Source: Actinopolyspora mzabensis (GTDB taxonomy: Bacteria > Actinomycetota > Actinomycetes > Mycobacteriales > Pseudonocardiaceae). From it: 64,000 bases of DNA. Numbering within the stretch: position 1 is the stretch's first letter; every line of letters begins with the position of its first letter. The stretch is from contig NZ_FNFM01000010.1 of the NCBI RefSeq assembly GCF_900101095.1, positions 186,001 through 250,000 on the forward strand, in the 5' to 3' direction. The notes beneath the pieces are model-generated. The model worked only from the letters and a program-made list of their open reading frames with translations. It searched no databases and was not told the origin of the DNA. Of this stretch, positions 61,909-64,000 are shown piece by piece. The position numbers and the translations under genes are program-made.

Positions 61909-62077
61909 GTCGAATCCTCCTGTCCGCGACTGCCCTACGAGGTCGGCTCGATGATGGTCGAGAGTGGGGTTGCCGTATCGGATCGAGACGTGGGCTCGCT
62001 GCTCCCACCACGAGGGTGCTGCTCAGCGGTGCGCCGCGTCCGGTGGGATTTCCGGGCGCCCTCGGGGGCCTCCGGCG

Positions 62078-62692
62078 CTATCGCTGTTGCTGGCCGTTGC
62101 CCGAATGTCCGTTCTCCTCCATCCGCAGTTCGCCGGTCAGGCGCATGCGCAGTTCCTCCAACCGCTGTTTGCTGTCGTCCATCGGTTGGATGTACTCCCG
62201 GCGGAACCGCTCCGCGCTTTCCTCGCTGCCGAAGTGCGAATCGACACCGAGGTTTCCGGTGCTCGTGGGGTCTTCGGTTCGGGCGGGCTGTTCCGCCACC
62301 TCGGTTCCGGCCGTCACGTCGGGTTCGGTGGGCGCGTCCACGCCGGAAGGAGTGGCCGGCCGGTTCCGGAACTGCTCGTCCCGTGCCGGTTCAGCCCGGT
62401 CTCCCGGTTCCGCCGTGCCCGCCTCGGAGGGCCCGGCGCGCTCCGCCTCGCCCTCCTGCGGAGCTCCCGTCCCCACCCGCCTCGGTTGCCCGTTGCGTCC
62501 CGAACCGCTCAGCAGGGCCGTGGATGTGGTCAGCCTGGCCAGTTGCCTGCGCAATCGTTGTTGCCGTCGCCGTGCTCGGACGAGCAGGATCGCGGCCGGA
62601 AGTGCCGTGAGCAGGACTCCGGAAAGTACCGCGAGCCCCAGCCGGAGCAGGTGCCATCCGGCCGGAGCCCACGGGATCAGCTCAGCAGTCAT
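62078..62692 (-). CDS. Single-span membrane protein, 204 aa, unknown
   Basis: The product has one membrane helix (about residues 14-36, LRLGLAVLSGVLLTALPAAILL) followed by RARRRQQRLRRQLARL, a long acidic disordered region, and a C-terminal helical tail (SAERFRREYIQPMDDSKQRLEELRMRLTGEL). It starts four bases after the preceding DivIVA-like gene stop (ATG at 62692) and so is cotranscribed with it. Layout matches the 60147 protein, suggesting the two DivIVA-like/membrane-protein pairs may be duplicated units. Confidence 0.62.
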   Translation of the reverse strand: MTAELIPWAPAGWHLLRLGLAVLSGVLLTALPAAILLVRARRRQQRLRRQLARLTTSTALLSGSGRNGQPRRVGTGAPQEGEAERAGPSEAGTAEPGDRAEPARDEQFRNRPATPSGVDAPTEPDVTAGTEVAEQPARTEDPTSTGNLGVDSHFGSEESAERFRREYIQPMDDSKQRLEELRMRLTGELRMEENGHSGNGQQQR

Positions 62693-62696
62693 CGAA

Positions 62697-63773
62697 TCAG
62701 TGTCCGTAGTCGACCGAGTGGGGGTGGTTCTCACCGTCCGTGCCCAGGGGATTGGCCCTGTTCAGCACGGGAACCTCGTCGTGTACCGGGTCGTCCTCGG
62801 TGACGGGGTTCACGGGGATCGGCCGGTTGCCGGTCTCCGCGGTCTGCTGGTCCGGCTGGAACGGGATGCGTTCCTCCACCGACTCCTGCGGCATCTCGGA
62901 TTCGGCGGGGGAGAGCGCTTCGCGTGTCTCGCCGGTTGCTACGCCCCCGCGAGTCGCGTAGGAGAGGTCCGGTTCCCGCTGGGGCTGTTCGACGATCAAC
63001 AACGGTCGGGGTTGTTCGCTGAGCACGTCGCGTTGCTGCCCGACGAAGGTGGCCACCGCATCCATGTTCTGCACCAACCTGCTGCGCAGCTCCTCCAGTT
63101 GTTCGGCGCGGGAACGCAGCTCACTCATGAGCTCGCTGTGCCTGCGCCGAGCGTCCTCCTCCAGGTCGCCGCAGCGCTGCCGAGTGTTCTGTAGCAGCTC
63201 GTCGGCGTCCCTGCGTGCGGCTGTCAGGGCCTCTTCGTAGGTACTGCGGTAGGACTGCTTGAGCTGCTCGGCCCTCGCCTCGACCTGGGCGGAACGCGAG
63301 GCGTGTTCCTCGTCGAGCCGCTTCCTGCGTTCCTCGAGGTCGTCGACGAGTTCCGAACACTCCTGACGCAGTTCGGCCGCGCGGTTCTCCGCCTCGTTCC
63401 GGATGCGTTCGGCATCGGTCTCCGCGACCCCGCGGATCGTCTCGGCCTCACGGTTGGCGTGCTCACGAATGGCGGTGGCTTCTTCCTCCGCCATGTTCAG
63501 CATGTGCTGCATCCGCGCGGTGATGTAGGGCTGCCCGGTATCGGCGTTCTGCACCCGTTTCAACTCACCGGCGGTTTCCTCCATCTGCCTGCGCGTCTCG
63601 TCGGTGATGCGCCGTTGGTCCTCGTTGAGCCGGATCGCCTCGTCCCTGTCGGTGACCAGGATCCGGATCTGGTCCTCCAGCAGTTCGATGTGTTCCAGAA
63701 CCTGTTTTCGGTTGAATCCGCGGAACTCGTTGTCGAACCCCGGCCTAAGGGGAACGATGGCCTCGTCTTCCAT
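62697..63773 (-). CDS. DivIVA-like coiled-coil protein
   Basis: The 358-residue protein begins MEDEAIVPLRPGFDNEFRGF, a DivIVA-type N-terminal domain (about residues 8-40), then a long coiled coil, and a C-terminal tail rich in Glu, Pro and Asn. It is the closest relative in the window of the protein at 60748. The ATG at 63773 is chosen over an upstream frame because it matches that paralogue's start. The next gene follows within four bases. A polar scaffold role is inferred. Confidence 0.78.
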   Translation of the reverse strand: MEDEAIVPLRPGFDNEFRGFNRKQVLEHIELLEDQIRILVTDRDEAIRLNEDQRRITDETRRQMEETAGELKRVQNADTGQPYITARMQHMLNMAEEEATAIREHANREAETIRGVAETDAERIRNEAENRAAELRQECSELVDDLEERRKRLDEEHASRSAQVEARAEQLKQSYRSTYEEALTAARRDADELLQNTRQRCGDLEEDARRRHSELMSELRSRAEQLEELRSRLVQNMDAVATFVGQQRDVLSEQPRPLLIVEQPQREPDLSYATRGGVATGETREALSPAESEMPQESVEERIPFQPDQQTAETGNRPIPVNPVTEDDPVHDEVPVLNRANPLGTDGENHPHSVDYGH

Positions 63774-64000
63774 GGTCCACCGCACTTCCGCTCGACACTG
63801 TGCTGCTGGTGATCCTAAGCGGAGTGACGGACTTTCCGGCGCATGCTTGATGCGCACGTCCGCGTTCTCACTCGAACGAGCGAGGAGACTCATTGAATGA
63901 AATAAATTCATTTTTTGGTGGGTGCGATACGCGGACATTACGAGTGGAATCGGGTTGGGCAAGAAATGGATCGGAAGATTTTTCGCGAAAGGTGTGGAAT
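63774..64000. promoter_or_regulatory. Upstream region of the envelope cluster, right edge
   Basis: No gene is supported. The part from about 63880 is strikingly AT-rich for this genome, with a TGAAT-gaaataa-ATTCA inverted repeat at about 63895-63911 and a T-tract. It probably contains the promoter of the minus-strand cluster that starts at 63773. Confidence 0.4.

Overview
The window is high-GC actinobacterial DNA. GTG (and some TTG) starts are common, ribosome binding sites are GGAGG-like, and several families are typical of filamentous actinomycetes: NucS, an XRE/DUF397 pair, a chaplin-like secreted protein, an SPW-repeat protein, long DivIVA-like coiled coils, and DhaM as an EIIA-HPr fusion. 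The nucS, methylmalonyl-CoA epimerase, fadA4-type thiolase, TPR thioredoxin, glgP order resembles the Mycobacterium tuberculosis Rv1321-Rv1328 neighbourhood, so this looks like core chromosome. A Pseudonocardiales or Actinopolyspora-like organism is my best guess; the genus cannot be fixed from the sequence alone.

Layout. 0-2 kb: start of a NUDIX hydrolase running off the left edge, nucS, and a sparse 1.3 kb stretch with one tiny membrane-protein gene. 2-9.7 kb: sodium/solute symporter with a small membrane partner, an aldehyde dehydrogenase, dhaK-dhaL-dhaM (PTS-dependent dihydroxyacetone phosphorylation) and a lipoprotein. 10-20 kb: a zinc-ribbon protein, two alpha/beta hydrolases, a large DivIVA-like protein, an SPW-repeat membrane protein, a TetR regulator, methylmalonyl-CoA epimerase divergent from a thiolase, and DNA polymerase IV. 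20-31 kb: MarR regulator, thiamine-binding MTH1187 protein, chaplin-like protein, TPR thioredoxin, two tandem lipoprotein zinc metallopeptidases, alpha-glucan phosphorylase, a TPR membrane protein and an ABC ATPase.

31.5-35.1 kb is an accessory island. It holds a minus-strand operon of a small helical protein, an SCP1.201-like (DddA-type) cytidine deaminase toxin and an Imm1 immunity protein, with inverted repeats on both sides. Next come three overlapping small orphan genes divergent from an XRE (DUF5753) regulator paired with DUF397. This is the most interesting system in the window.

35.3-52 kb: enoyl-CoA hydratase, THUMP-like methyltransferase, HrpA helicase, DegV, etfB-etfA, and a tightly coupled run olsB-like / olsA-like acyltransferases / MFS transporter / cysteine desulfurase / mnmA, then a cobalamin-independent methionine-synthase-like protein. 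52-58.6 kb: tRNA-His next to orn, a fatty-acid-CoA ligase with a perfect operator-like palindrome, small hypothetical genes, and a TPP riboswitch leading thiD-tenA. 58.9-63.8 kb: a minus-strand cell-envelope cluster with a polysaccharide pyruvyl transferase, two further DivIVA-like coiled-coil proteins and two single-span membrane proteins.

A family of non-coding intergenic repeats (about 100-210 bp, one end carrying a CGATTTCTCGAGAAATCG-like palindrome) recurs at least five times, each time just after the stop codon of a plus-strand gene.
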